Assembly (NCBI RefSeq): GCF_001514495.1
Contig: NZ_BCNM01000025.1
Coordinates: 38,117 to 102,116 of the forward strand
Length of the DNA stretch: 64,000 nucleotides
Direction of reading: 5' to 3'
From: Paenibacillus pabuli NBRC 13638
GTDB taxonomy: Bacteria > Bacillota > Bacilli > Paenibacillales > Paenibacillaceae
The first letter of the stretch is position 1. Every line of letters begins with the position of its first letter. The notes beneath the pieces were generated by a model that was not told where the DNA came from, made no database searches, and saw nothing but the letters and a program-made list of their open reading frames with translations. The translations under genes and the position numbers were made by a program. Below, piece by piece: positions 46,113 through 54,451 of the stretch.

Positions 46113-46985
46113 GTGGTCGAACTGTTTAAACTGCTGGGTAACAAAAGACTTTTTGTTTTGCTGGTGGGCCTTGTTACATTTATCGCGTTAATGGGCTTTA
46201 CGCTCGGTCCGCGAACCGCTCTATCCTGGCCGGAGAAATTTCTAAAGGATTCAGTCGGATTTGTACAATACGTATTTTACAAGCCCGCTTCTTCAGTAGC
46301 GGGCTTTTTCAAAGATTTGGCGAACATGCGTACGGTATATCAAGAGAATGAAGAGCTTCGTATTGCAATGGGGCACTACACCCGAGATCGGCTGAAATAC
46401 AATGATATGGAGCAGGTGAATGAACAGCTTCAGAAAGCCCTCAATTTTACCGAAGAACAAAAGAATCGGTATAATTACGGTTCGCGAATTGCTCAGGTCA
46501 TCAGTGCCAACTCCGACCCGAACAGCAGAACGATCAATATTGACATTGGTGAGAATGCAGGAATCAAGCCGGGGATGGCTGTTACTTCACAGGAAGGGCT
46601 GGTCGGGGTGGTCAGTCATGTCAGCTCCTATACGTCAACAGTTAATCTGTTAACTTCTATGGATGCCAATGATCCGACATCCAATGCTATTGCAGCTACT
46701 GCGGTGGGCAAAGAGAAAGTGTTTGGCATGATCGAGAGTTATGATCCGAAGACCGGCATGCTCAAAATGACCAAAATTTCGGAAGACTCAAATATCAAAG
46801 ACGGTGATGAAATCATCTCTTCCGGGATTATCAATAACTTTCCGAAGTATATGCGGATCGGAGAAGTGGATAAGGTGGAGAAAAGCGAGTATGGTTTAAC
46901 AAAAACAGCTACAATTAAGCCATACGCAAGCTTTTTGGACTGGAAAGAGCTGATTGTCATTATCCCGCCTGAGGTAAAAGAGTAA
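46113..46985 (+). CDS. mreC: rod shape-determining protein MreC
   Basis: A 290-residue bitopic protein: a membrane segment at about 11-30, a coiled coil at about 65-110 and an extracellular beta-barrel domain. It links MreB and MreD to the wall enzymes. The start is GTG at 46113, but AGAGGG touches it. A CTG at 46122 has better spacing and would give a start nearer to that of relatives. No ATG is available. Confidence 0.93.
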   Translation: MVELFKLLGNKRLFVLLVGLVTFIALMGFTLGPRTALSWPEKFLKDSVGFVQYVFYKPASSVAGFFKDLANMRTVYQENEELRIAMGHYTRDRLKYNDMEQVNEQLQKALNFTEEQKNRYNYGSRIAQVISANSDPNSRTINIDIGENAGIKPGMAVTSQEGLVGVVSHVSSYTSTVNLLTSMDANDPTSNAIAATAVGKEKVFGMIESYDPKTGMLKMTKISEDSNIKDGDEIISSGIINNFPKYMRIGEVDKVEKSEYGLTKTATIKPYASFLDWKELIVIIPPEVKE

Positions 46986-47518
46986 TGGTGACACGCAAGC
47001 AAGTCTTATTCCTGCTGCTGTTCGTGTTGTTCATCGCGGAAGGAACCATTCTTCCGTTGCTTATTCCTTCCGCCTGGCAAATGCGCATTTCGGCCAATCT
47101 GGTCTACATCGTGATTTTGTTTATTGCTGTCTACCATCATCGCCATACGGCTTTGGTGCTTGGCATATTATTTGGACTGCTGCACGACGTTGTTTTCTAC
47201 GGCGAAATGATTGGACCATATGGATTCTCCATGGGATTATCGGCATATATGATGGGACTTATTTTTCAAGCACCGCGCGCACCACTACCGGTCATGGTTT
47301 CCGTCGTCCTTTTGGGAAGTCTGCTGAATGATACCATGTTATTCTTTCTGTACAAGCTTTTCCAACTCAACCACGTAACATTTGACTGGGCGCTGATTGA
47401 ATACATGATTCCCAATTTGTTCATTCATTTTGTGTTTGCACTGATCATCTATGTCCCGCTTCGCAAACAATTGGAACGCATTGGCAAGAGAAAGAGCAAA
47501 GCAGAAGAAGCTTCTTAA
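46985..47518 (+). CDS. mreD: rod shape-determining protein MreD
   Basis: A 177-residue integral membrane protein with about five to six hydrophobic segments, part of the elongasome with MreC. The ATG overlaps the mreC stop codon (TAATG), so translation is coupled. The C-terminal tail is short and basic. Confidence 0.95.
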   Translation: MVTRKQVLFLLLFVLFIAEGTILPLLIPSAWQMRISANLVYIVILFIAVYHHRHTALVLGILFGLLHDVVFYGEMIGPYGFSMGLSAYMMGLIFQAPRAPLPVMVSVVLLGSLLNDTMLFFLYKLFQLNHVTFDWALIEYMIPNLFIHFVFALIIYVPLRKQLERIGKRKSKAEEAS

Positions 47519-47591
47519 TACATTTATGGAGCAAGAAGCAGGAACTTGGGGACCCGGGCACGAAATGTAATGGGATGGGAGGGACAGGCTT

Positions 47592-48254
47592 ATGACGGTT
47601 AAATCGAATCACGTAACGATTAAAGGCATCCGAGACGGCCTGGTTTTCCTGTTGGACGATCAATGTGAATTCGAGGAATTGCTCTATGAGCTCCGCTATA
47701 AGCTGGAACACAGCCATCAAAATATTTTGACCGGACCGATTGTTCATGTGGATATCAAACTGGGCAGCCGGGAAGTGACGGAGGACCAGAAAGAAGCAAT
47801 TCTTGATATATTAAAACAAAAAGGGAATTTGCTCATTCGTTCCATCGACTCACCCGCCCTTAAACCAGAGGTTAAAGGGCCGCCGCCGATTGTGACCATG
47901 TGCGGTATGGTGCGTTCTGGTCAGGTGCTTCACCATGAAGGGAATCTCTTGTTTCTTGGAGATATCAATCCGGGGGGCACAGTAACGTGCACCGGAGATA
48001 TATATGTTTTGGGTTCACTCAGAGGCATGGCTCATGCCGGAATTAGTGGGGACGAGGACTCGATCATTGCGGCTTCGGTGTTTGCACCGACGCAGCTGCG
48101 AATCGCGGATATTATTAGTCGTCCTCCCGATGAGTGGGAGAGCCGAGAGACCGGAATGGAATTTGCTTATTTACAGGACAATCAGATGCAGATCGACAAG
48201 ATGAGCAATATCGTTCGGTTGCGCCGAGATTTTAATGTGTTTAAAGGAGTGTAG
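47592..48254 (+). CDS. minC: septum site-determining protein MinC
   Basis: A 220-residue FtsZ inhibitor. The N-terminal domain (VTIKGIRDGLVFLLDD) acts on FtsZ. The C-terminal right-handed beta helix (GQVLHHEGNLLFLGDINPGG and on) binds MinD and dimerises. GGGAGGG stands 8 bases before the ATG. It is followed 3 bases later by minD. Confidence 0.95.
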   Translation: MTVKSNHVTIKGIRDGLVFLLDDQCEFEELLYELRYKLEHSHQNILTGPIVHVDIKLGSREVTEDQKEAILDILKQKGNLLIRSIDSPALKPEVKGPPPIVTMCGMVRSGQVLHHEGNLLFLGDINPGGTVTCTGDIYVLGSLRGMAHAGISGDEDSIIAASVFAPTQLRIADIISRPPDEWESRETGMEFAYLQDNQMQIDKMSNIVRLRRDFNVFKGV

Positions 48255-48257
48255 CTC

Positions 48258-49052
48258 ATGGGAGAGGCAATCGTGATCACTTCGGGTAAAGGCGGCGTGG
48301 GTAAAACAACCACCTCGGCAAACATCGGGACAGCGCTGGCGCTGCTCGGCAAGAAGGTTTGTCTGGTAGACACCGATATCGGCCTTCGTAATCTGGATGT
48401 CGTGATGGGACTCGAAAACCGGATCATTTATGATCTGTGTGACGTTGCAGACGGACGCTGCCGTCTGAATCAGGCTTTGGTCAAAGATAAACGTTTTGAA
48501 GAATTATATATGCTGCCTGCAGCGCAAACGAGAGACAAGAACTCCGTATCACCAGAACAGGTGAAGGACATTATCCTCGAATTGAAGAAAGATTTTGAAT
48601 ACGTCATTATTGATTGTCCAGCCGGAATTGAACAGGGATTCAAAAATGCGGTTGCAGGTGCAGATCAGGCGATTGTGGTCACTACTCCTGAGAATGCGGC
48701 GGTCCGTGATGCGGATCGTGTTATCGGTTTGCTCGAGAGTTCACACATACAATCCCCAAAATTGGTCGTGAACCGCATTCGTAACAACATGGTTAAATCA
48801 GGCGACATGCTCGATATTGATGGCATCTTACAAGTACTTAATATTGACCTGATTGGAATTGTTCCTGATGATGAACTTGTCATCAAGGCGGCCAACTCGG
48901 GAGAACCGACAGTAATGAATCCAGACTCGCTTGCGGCTATTGCCTATCGCAATATTGCCCGTCGAATTTTGGGAGATACAGTTCCATTGATGCAATTGGA
49001 GCAGAAGAAGGGTGCCTTCTCACGTTTCAAAAAGTTTTTTGGGATGGGTTAA
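48258..49052 (+). CDS. minD: septum site-determining protein MinD
   Basis: A 264-residue ParA/MinD-type ATPase that recruits MinC to the membrane. The deviant Walker A is SGKGGVGKTT at the start, and the C-terminal amphipathic helix FSRFKKFFGM is its membrane anchor. No MinE gene is seen; Firmicutes use DivIVA instead. Confidence 0.97.
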   Translation: MGEAIVITSGKGGVGKTTTSANIGTALALLGKKVCLVDTDIGLRNLDVVMGLENRIIYDLCDVADGRCRLNQALVKDKRFEELYMLPAAQTRDKNSVSPEQVKDIILELKKDFEYVIIDCPAGIEQGFKNAVAGADQAIVVTTPENAAVRDADRVIGLLESSHIQSPKLVVNRIRNNMVKSGDMLDIDGILQVLNIDLIGIVPDDELVIKAANSGEPTVMNPDSLAAIAYRNIARRILGDTVPLMQLEQKKGAFSRFKKFFGMG

Positions 49053-49082
49053 CAGCTCTTCCTTATCAGATTGATGTATGAC

Positions 49083-49109
49083 AGCCGTGGCCTAACGCCC
49101 GGCTTTTTT
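49083..49109 (+). terminator. terminator of minD
   Basis: AGCCGTGG pairs with CCCGGCT (one mismatch), then a T run. Confidence 0.65.
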
Positions 49110-49216
49110 GAATATTATGGAACATTTAATAGATGCCTTGTGTGGCAAGCAAGGGATCGTATTTGGATGAAGGACTCCACGTTGTGGGGTTATTTTTGCT
49201 TCCAGCCGAAGCGTGT

Positions 49217-49245
49217 TCATATTATGAACGAGCTCCTCATAGGAT
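49217..49245 (+). promoter_or_regulatory. sigma-E promoter of spoIVFA
   Basis: TCATATT at 49217-49223 fits the sigma-E -35 pattern KMATATT fully. After a 14-base spacer CATAGGAT (49238-49245) matches the -10 CATACAMT at six of eight bases. spoIVF of B. subtilis is a sigma-E operon. The -35 lies inside the perfect palindrome GTTCATATTATGAAC (49215-49229). Confidence 0.65.
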
Positions 49246-49277
49246 GTAGTAAACAAGCCTCGGCGGGAGGATTTTCC

Positions 49278-50192
49278 ATGAATACGAAACTCAGAATTAA
49301 GCAGAGAAGAGAAGAACGCATTCGACGACTGATGGATGGGGCTACGGAGGAGGTCATGCAGCAGCGAGAGTCAGCTACGTTGCCTAATACTCGTGAATCA
49401 ACGCAACGGAAGCCATTCTCGTCTATGGATATACATGAAAACCTGCGAACGGCAAGAGCTTCGCTGGCAGAACAGGAAAGAGAAAGAGAAAGAGAAAGAG
49501 AAAGAGAAAGAGACCCAGAGTGGCTATGGAAAAAAGAGAACGGTCATTATGGTCATGGCGGTCATCCTCGTTTCAATCTAATAAAGTCATTCGTGGGACG
49601 AACTGTGATTAGCGTGTTCGTTTTTGGTGCCGTTTGGGGATTGTTCCAGTTAAACACATCATGGACGACACCTGCCAAAACCGTGATCGCCGATATGCTG
49701 CATCGGGATATGGATTTTGAAGTGGCGGAAGCCTGGTACGAAAGGCATTTTGGGGGAACGCCATCATTCCTGCCTGTGCTAGGACATACCATTGATTCTG
49801 TGAATGGCTCGGGTGTTGGGCACCTACTGGGCAAACCGATCTCTGGCACCATTGTTCAACCTTTTGCATTGAGCATGAAAGGCATTGAAATAGTTCCTGA
49901 AGCGGGCGGCACCGGACTTGTCCAGGTAGTCAGCTCGGATGCTGGACGTGTCCTTCAAGTTTTGGATGATCCGGAAAATGGAACGACGGTGGTAATCCAG
50001 CACTCTGGCAAAGTGACAGCCATATACGGACGCTTGAACGAAAGTGAAGTCAAGGTGAATGACTGGGTTGAAGCGGGAGATGCAGTGGGAAGTCTAAAGG
50101 AGAGCGGAAATGATCAACCTGCCACATTGTATTTCGCTGTAAAAGAGGGCGAGGAGTACGTAGACCCTGCGGAAGTGGTTGCCCTTGATTAG
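49278..50192 (+). CDS. spoIVFA: stage IV sporulation protein FA (M23-like)
   Basis: A 304-residue mother-cell protein. A long charged cytoplasmic N-terminus includes a run of alternating Arg-Glu at about 67-79. One membrane segment follows (FVGRTVISVFVFGAVWGLF, about 104-122), then an extracellular LytM/M23-type domain (HSGKVTAIYGRLNESEVKVN) which in this protein normally lacks peptidase activity. It holds SpoIVFB inactive until SpoIVB cuts it. ATG at 49278 with GGGAGG upstream; the frame is open 69 codons earlier but crosses the terminator and promoter. Confidence 0.92.
   Translation: MNTKLRIKQRREERIRRLMDGATEEVMQQRESATLPNTRESTQRKPFSSMDIHENLRTARASLAEQERERERERERERDPEWLWKKENGHYGHGGHPRFNLIKSFVGRTVISVFVFGAVWGLFQLNTSWTTPAKTVIADMLHRDMDFEVAEAWYERHFGGTPSFLPVLGHTIDSVNGSGVGHLLGKPISGTIVQPFALSMKGIEIVPEAGGTGLVQVVSSDAGRVLQVLDDPENGTTVVIQHSGKVTAIYGRLNESEVKVNDWVEAGDAVGSLKESGNDQPATLYFAVKEGEEYVDPAEVVALD
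49476..49513 (+). repeat. hexanucleotide (GAAAGA) microsatellite in spoIVFA
   Basis: 6.3 perfect copies of GAAAGA inside the coding sequence, giving alternating Arg-Glu. The unit is a multiple of three, so slips keep the frame. Confidence 0.95.
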
Positions 50193-51045
50193 GATATGGG
50201 GTGTACGTATCTCGTTTCATCCATTTTTTGTGATCATTATGATGGCATCCCTGATGACCGGACATTTTATTGAGTTAATCACACTGTTCGCGATTGTATT
50301 TATTCATGAATGTGGACATGCTGCGGCGGCAGCCCTTCTGGGCTGCCGTGTCCTGTCGATACAGATGCTGCCTTTTGGCGGAGTTGCCCTAATCGAAGAT
50401 GGCGGAAATATTACAGCGCGTCGGGAAATCATGATCGCTTTGGCGGGGCCTTTTCAGAATATGCTCATGGTTGGAATCGTGCTGCTGTTAAAATACGGTA
50501 GTGTGGGGGACCCTGCTTTTTTGGATTATATTATAAAGGGGAATCTGTTGATTGCCTTATTTAACCTGCTGCCAGTGCTGCCGCTGGATGGCGGTAAAAT
50601 TGTACAGGCACTCGTAAGCCTGTTTGCCCCCTACTATACAACATTGATGTGGACCTACCGAATCAGTATCGTTTGTAGTGCTGGAGTGATTGTGTTTGCC
50701 ATTACTCGCTGGTTTGCTGGTGGGTACGGGCTGCCCCTAAATATTCTGTTGATCGGACTGTTTCTGTTCTATTCCAATGTGACCGATTACCGGAATATTC
50801 CATATCGTTTTATTCGGTTCCTGATGAACCGTGAAGGTACATTCGCCCAATATGCAGCTGCAGGCAGTTTGGCACAGCCGATAATCTCATTTCCGGCGAA
50901 ACCTTTGGAACCTATTTTGCGTCTATTAAAGAGAGAAAGATATCATATGATATATGTAATGAACAGACAGGGGAGAATCTTGGCCGTTTTGCCTGAACAA
51001 CGCATCATCGGTTCCTATTTTAAACAAAACACCGATAAGTTGTAG
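50185..51045 (+). CDS. spoIVFB: stage IV sporulation protein FB, intramembrane metalloprotease
   Basis: A 286-residue site-2-type protease that releases sigma-K from pro-sigma-K. The zinc motif HECGH is at about residues 41-45 and the second ligand motif NLLPVLPLDGGK follows. About six membrane segments. A C-terminal CBS-like part (MIYVMNRQGRILAVLPEQRI) follows. The start is TTG at 50185 (GGAAG 9 bases upstream), overlapping spoIVFA by 8 bases; TTG at 50179 is an alternative. Confidence 0.93.
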   Translation: MIRIWGVRISFHPFFVIIMMASLMTGHFIELITLFAIVFIHECGHAAAAALLGCRVLSIQMLPFGGVALIEDGGNITARREIMIALAGPFQNMLMVGIVLLLKYGSVGDPAFLDYIIKGNLLIALFNLLPVLPLDGGKIVQALVSLFAPYYTTLMWTYRISIVCSAGVIVFAITRWFAGGYGLPLNILLIGLFLFYSNVTDYRNIPYRFIRFLMNREGTFAQYAAAGSLAQPIISFPAKPLEPILRLLKRERYHMIYVMNRQGRILAVLPEQRIIGSYFKQNTDKL

Positions 51046-51150
51046 CATCGTGGTGAACCTGTCCTGAATTGGGTTAATACATGTACAAGGAATATTGCAA
51101 TGAAACAGAATGGATGTGGATGAATTGAATCGTCTTCTAGAGGTGAAGCC

Positions 51151-52401
51151 ATGAAACGAATGATTGTACATAATGAGCATAACCTCATGCAAATGGCGCT
51201 TCTGGAAGAAGGCAAAGCTGTAGAATTCACAGCAGAGCGTATACGCGAGCGTGGACTGCTGAATTCCTTTTTTAAGGGAAGAGTAGTGAATGTGTTGCCA
51301 GGTATGCAGGCTGCTTTTGTGGATATCGGTCAGAAAAAGAATGCTTTTCTGTATGTAGATGATGTATTACATCCCAATTTGGAGAAACAACCCAAAGTGA
51401 AGCCATCGATCTCGGAGTTGCTTCGTCCGGGTCAGGATGTAATTGTCCAGGTTCTGAAGGAACCTGTTGGAAGCAAAGGAGCCCGGGTGACGACTCATTA
51501 CTCACTGCCGGGCCGCTGGCTTGTCTATATGCCACTTGCCGACTATGTAGCCGTCTCCAAGAAAATTGCCCGTGAGGGAGATCGTTCCCGGCTCAAAGCA
51601 CTGGGTGAACAATTAAGGCGGGGCGAAGAGGGGCTTATCATACGAACCATATCCGCAGAGGAACAGCGGGAAGCCATTGAGGCTGACTTGGGAACATTAC
51701 GTGAGCAGTGGCATCTGATTCGCGAGAAATCGGATAGTTTGCCTTCACCAAGCCTGCTGCATCGGGATCAAAATATGGTTCAGCGAATCATTAGGGATGT
51801 GTATACTCCTGGCAGCGATGAAGTAATTACGGATGATGAAGTACAAGCTCGTGAAGTGACTGCTTTACTGGAGGAGATATGTCCTGGTCATCAGCCTAAA
51901 GTACAGGTGTATCGGGGAGCCGAATCCATTTTTGCCGCTTATGGTGTACAGGAACAATTGAACAAGGATTTTGCCCGTAAAGTGTGGCTGCCGGGAGGCG
52001 GCTATATCGTCATTGACCATACGGAGGCACTCACCGTAATCGATGTCAATACAGGCAAGTACACTGGAGCAGGCGGGGACAGTCTGGAAGAGACGGTGAC
52101 AGAAACGAATATGCAGGCTGCCGTTGAGATTGCTCGTTTAATGCGGCTTCGGGATATCGGTGGCATGATTATTGTGGACTTCATTGATATGGAGGAAGCG
52201 ATGAATCGGCAGGAGGTTGCGGCATCGCTCGAAAATGAGCTGAAGAAGGACCGCACCAAAGCTTTTGTAATGGGCTGGACCAAACTGGGGCTGCTCGAAC
52301 TTACCCGTAAGAAAGTGCGGGAAGAGAGTACGCTGCCTTACGTTGAGCCGTGTTCTTCCTGTCATGGGACAGGCAAAAGATATATTTCACCTTTGCATTG
52401 A
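51151..52401 (+). CDS. rng: ribonuclease E/G family protein
   Basis: A 416-residue endoribonuclease. The N-terminal S1-like domain (GRVVNVLPGMQAAFVDIGQ) is followed by the RNase H-like catalytic part with the metal-binding Asp residues in TVIDVNTGKYTG and IIVDFIDME. The zinc-link motif CSSCHG lies at the C-terminus. It is shorter than E. coli RNase G. B. subtilis lacks this enzyme and relies on RNase Y. AGAGGTG lies 7 bases before the ATG. Confidence 0.95.
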   Translation: MKRMIVHNEHNLMQMALLEEGKAVEFTAERIRERGLLNSFFKGRVVNVLPGMQAAFVDIGQKKNAFLYVDDVLHPNLEKQPKVKPSISELLRPGQDVIVQVLKEPVGSKGARVTTHYSLPGRWLVYMPLADYVAVSKKIAREGDRSRLKALGEQLRRGEEGLIIRTISAEEQREAIEADLGTLREQWHLIREKSDSLPSPSLLHRDQNMVQRIIRDVYTPGSDEVITDDEVQAREVTALLEEICPGHQPKVQVYRGAESIFAAYGVQEQLNKDFARKVWLPGGGYIVIDHTEALTVIDVNTGKYTGAGGDSLEETVTETNMQAAVEIARLMRLRDIGGMIIVDFIDMEEAMNRQEVAASLENELKKDRTKAFVMGWTKLGLLELTRKKVREESTLPYVEPCSSCHGTGKRYISPLH

Positions 52402-52426
52402 TTTTTAGTATAGTTGGTGGTATAAT
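52398..52426 (+). promoter_or_regulatory. sigma-A promoter of the rplU operon, overlapping the rng stop
   Basis: TTGATT, 17-base spacer, TATAAT. The -35 contains the TGA stop codon of rng (52399-52401). Confidence 0.75.
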
Positions 52427-52432
52427 CATCAG

Positions 52433-52548
52433 GTATGTGTCTAGCCTATTGGTCTTGCACATGCTGTAACCGCACTGGCCGGGTATAAGCACAGTTTCCG
52501 CAAGGCACTGTCACCTGAGAACGGGCGAGTCTGAGACATGAGGAGGTG
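52433..52548 (+). promoter_or_regulatory. ribosomal protein L21 leader
   Basis: A structured leader of about 115 bases between the promoter and the rplU ribosome site, with GTCTTGCACATGC, CCGCACTGG and CACAGTTTCCGCAAGGCACTGT (given as separate pieces here). It has the place and look of the L21 leader known in Firmicutes, thought to bind L21 and repress its own synthesis. Confidence 0.65.
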
Positions 52549-52556
52549 CAAGGCAA

Positions 52557-52868
52557 ATGTACGCAATTATTGAAACAGGCGGCAAACAGTACAAAGTCCA
52601 AGAGGGCGATGTTCTGTTCATCGAGAAATTGACTGCGAACGATGGCGAAAGCGTAACGTTCGACCGTGTCCTGGCTGTATCTAACGATCAAGGTTTGACA
52701 GCAGGTACACCATTGGTTTCCGGAGCAACTGTAACGGCTAAAGTGGAGAAACATGGCAAAGGACAAAAGGTTGTTGTATACAAATACAAACCGAAAAAGA
52801 ACTACCATGTGAAGCAAGGTCACCGTCAACCGTACACTAAAGTAACTATCGAAGCAATCAAAGCGTAA
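52557..52868 (+). CDS. rplU: 50S ribosomal protein L21
   Basis: A 103-residue ribosomal protein. MYAIIETGGKQYKVQ at the start and KYKPKKNYHVKQGHRQPYT at the end are hallmarks. AGGAGGTG lies upstream. First gene of rplU-prp-rpmA. Confidence 0.98.
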   Translation: MYAIIETGGKQYKVQEGDVLFIEKLTANDGESVTFDRVLAVSNDQGLTAGTPLVSGATVTAKVEKHGKGQKVVVYKYKPKKNYHVKQGHRQPYTKVTIEAIKA

Positions 52869-52881
52869 GAAGGTGCGATAA

Positions 52882-53211
52882 GTGATTATCGTTCAAGTCT
52901 TTCGTAATGAGGACGGGAGCATCGATCGCTTTTCTATCAAAGGGCATGCTAATTTTGCCAAGCGAGGAGAAGACATCGTATGTGCCGGGGTATCCGCTGT
53001 TACAGTGGGTACGGTAAACTCGATCGAAGCATTAACGGGTGTCGAAATGGATGCCAAGATGAAGAATGGCTTTTTAAGTGCTTCTTTGCCAGTGCTTGCG
53101 AGAGACGAAACCTGGTCCCAGGTACAATTGCTGCTCGAATCCATGGTGGTTATGCTCACTGATATTGCAGAGTCATACGGAAAGTATATTCAGATAGAGC
53201 AAGTCAAATAA
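52882..53211 (+). CDS. prp: ribosomal-processing cysteine protease Prp
   Basis: A 109-residue cysteine protease that removes the N-terminal extension of L27. The catalytic pair is the His in KGHANFAK and the Cys in DIVCAGVS. GTG start at 52882 with AAGGTG upstream. It lies between its substrate gene rpmA and rplU, as in all Firmicutes that have an extended L27. Confidence 0.95.
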   Translation: MIIVQVFRNEDGSIDRFSIKGHANFAKRGEDIVCAGVSAVTVGTVNSIEALTGVEMDAKMKNGFLSASLPVLARDETWSQVQLLLESMVVMLTDIAESYGKYIQIEQVK

Positions 53212-53234
53212 TTAAAGAAGGAGGACAACCAATC

Positions 53235-53546
53235 ATGTTGAAATTAAATCTTCAGTTATTCGCATCGAAAAAAGGTGTAGGTTCCACAAAGAACGGTCGT
53301 GACAGTAACGCACAACGCCTTGGCGTTAAACGTGCTGACGGTCAAACAGTAACTGGTGGTAGCATTCTCGTTCGCCAACGCGGAACGAAAATTCACCCAG
53401 GTACTAACGTGGGTATCGGTAAAGATGACACTTTGTTTGCGAAAGTTGACGGCGTTGTGAAATTCGAACGTTGGGGACGCGATCGTAAAAAAGTAAGCAT
53501 CTACCCTGTGAATGTTGCTCCAGTAGCAGCAGCAGTAGAAGCATAA
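53235..53546 (+). CDS. rpmA: 50S ribosomal protein L27
   Basis: A 103-residue ribosomal protein near the peptidyl-transferase centre. The first nine residues or so (MLKLNLQLFA) form the extension that Prp cuts, leaving SKKGVGSTKNGRDS as the mature start. AGGAGG upstream and a terminator follows. Confidence 0.98.
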   Translation: MLKLNLQLFASKKGVGSTKNGRDSNAQRLGVKRADGQTVTGGSILVRQRGTKIHPGTNVGIGKDDTLFAKVDGVVKFERWGRDRKKVSIYPVNVAPVAAAVEA

Positions 53547-53566
53547 TATCGGCATTCCGCCTAAGG

Positions 53567-53596
53567 AGCCTTCGGCATTTTTGCCGGAGGCTTTTT
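53567..53596 (+). terminator. terminator of rplU-prp-rpmA
   Basis: AGCCTTCGGCA pairs with TGCCGGAGGCT, then a T run. Confidence 0.85.
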
Positions 53597-53697
53597 GTAT
53601 TTTTAGGCTATTCGATAATGAACTGGCAGAAAAGACATGTTATACTTGGGTACGGTGGGGATTAAACCAACCGAGTTTTGTAGAACGGGGAGAAGCC

Positions 53698-54435
53698 ATG
53701 AAATCTTGGAAAAGAGTGCCGTGGATTGCGGCATGTTCACTTCTGATTCCTTTGGTTTTCGTTATGCTGTATCCAGTGATCATTACATTGGCTGTATACG
53801 CATTGTGGTCCGTCGCGGTGCTTTTTGTTTCTGTGAACGTGATGAAGAGACAGGCAGAGGCGGAACGCAGAACCATCATACAATCTATGGAAAAGACAGC
53901 AATTGCATCATTAAATCATCATAGGCATGATTGGATGAACGATCTTCAGGTGTTGTATGGATATCTTCGGCTAGGCAAACTTGATAAATCAGTGCAATGT
54001 GTGGAAAGAATAGTAGAGCGGGTTAACGAAGAAAGCCGGATCTCCAGATTGGGTATTCCTTCACTCGTTTTTTATCTTCAATCTTTCCGGGCCAGTGGAG
54101 TTGCTCTGGAATTGCATGTGGTCGTAGAGGAAGAGTTGCAGCTGAGTGCTCTGGTCTCTCCCGAGGATGGCGAGTCGCTTACGGGGGCGATTGCGGATGC
54201 AATTCGAGCCTATCAATATGGCGGCGGCCGGTCGTCTTGGGGAGAGGTTCGCAAACTGACCTTGAACTTCGGACAGGACCATGGAGATGTGATTGTCCGG
54301 CTGGATGGGGATCAAACACCAGATCCGGAAACATTGCGGCAGCTTGATGCCGTACCCAAAGGTAAAAAAGTCAGAACGGAGCAGCTTCCGTCTGAGGATA
54401 CGTTTATACAATTCAGAATGCCTTGCGGAATATAG
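53698..54435 (+). CDS. spo0B: Spo0B-type sporulation phosphotransferase with membrane anchor
   Basis: A 245-residue protein that passes phosphate from Spo0F to Spo0A. The phosphorylated His is His77 in HHRHDWMNDLQ; the helical-hairpin dimer region follows, and the C-terminal part is a degenerate kinase-like domain. Unlike the soluble 192-residue protein of B. subtilis, residues 8-48 form two membrane segments. ATG at 53698 with GGGGAG upstream. The position before obg is that of B. subtilis. Confidence 0.88.
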   Translation: MKSWKRVPWIAACSLLIPLVFVMLYPVIITLAVYALWSVAVLFVSVNVMKRQAEAERRTIIQSMEKTAIASLNHHRHDWMNDLQVLYGYLRLGKLDKSVQCVERIVERVNEESRISRLGIPSLVFYLQSFRASGVALELHVVVEEELQLSALVSPEDGESLTGAIADAIRAYQYGGGRSSWGEVRKLTLNFGQDHGDVIVRLDGDQTPDPETLRQLDAVPKGKKVRTEQLPSEDTFIQFRMPCGI

Positions 54436-54451
54436 GAAGAAGGGGTAACCA

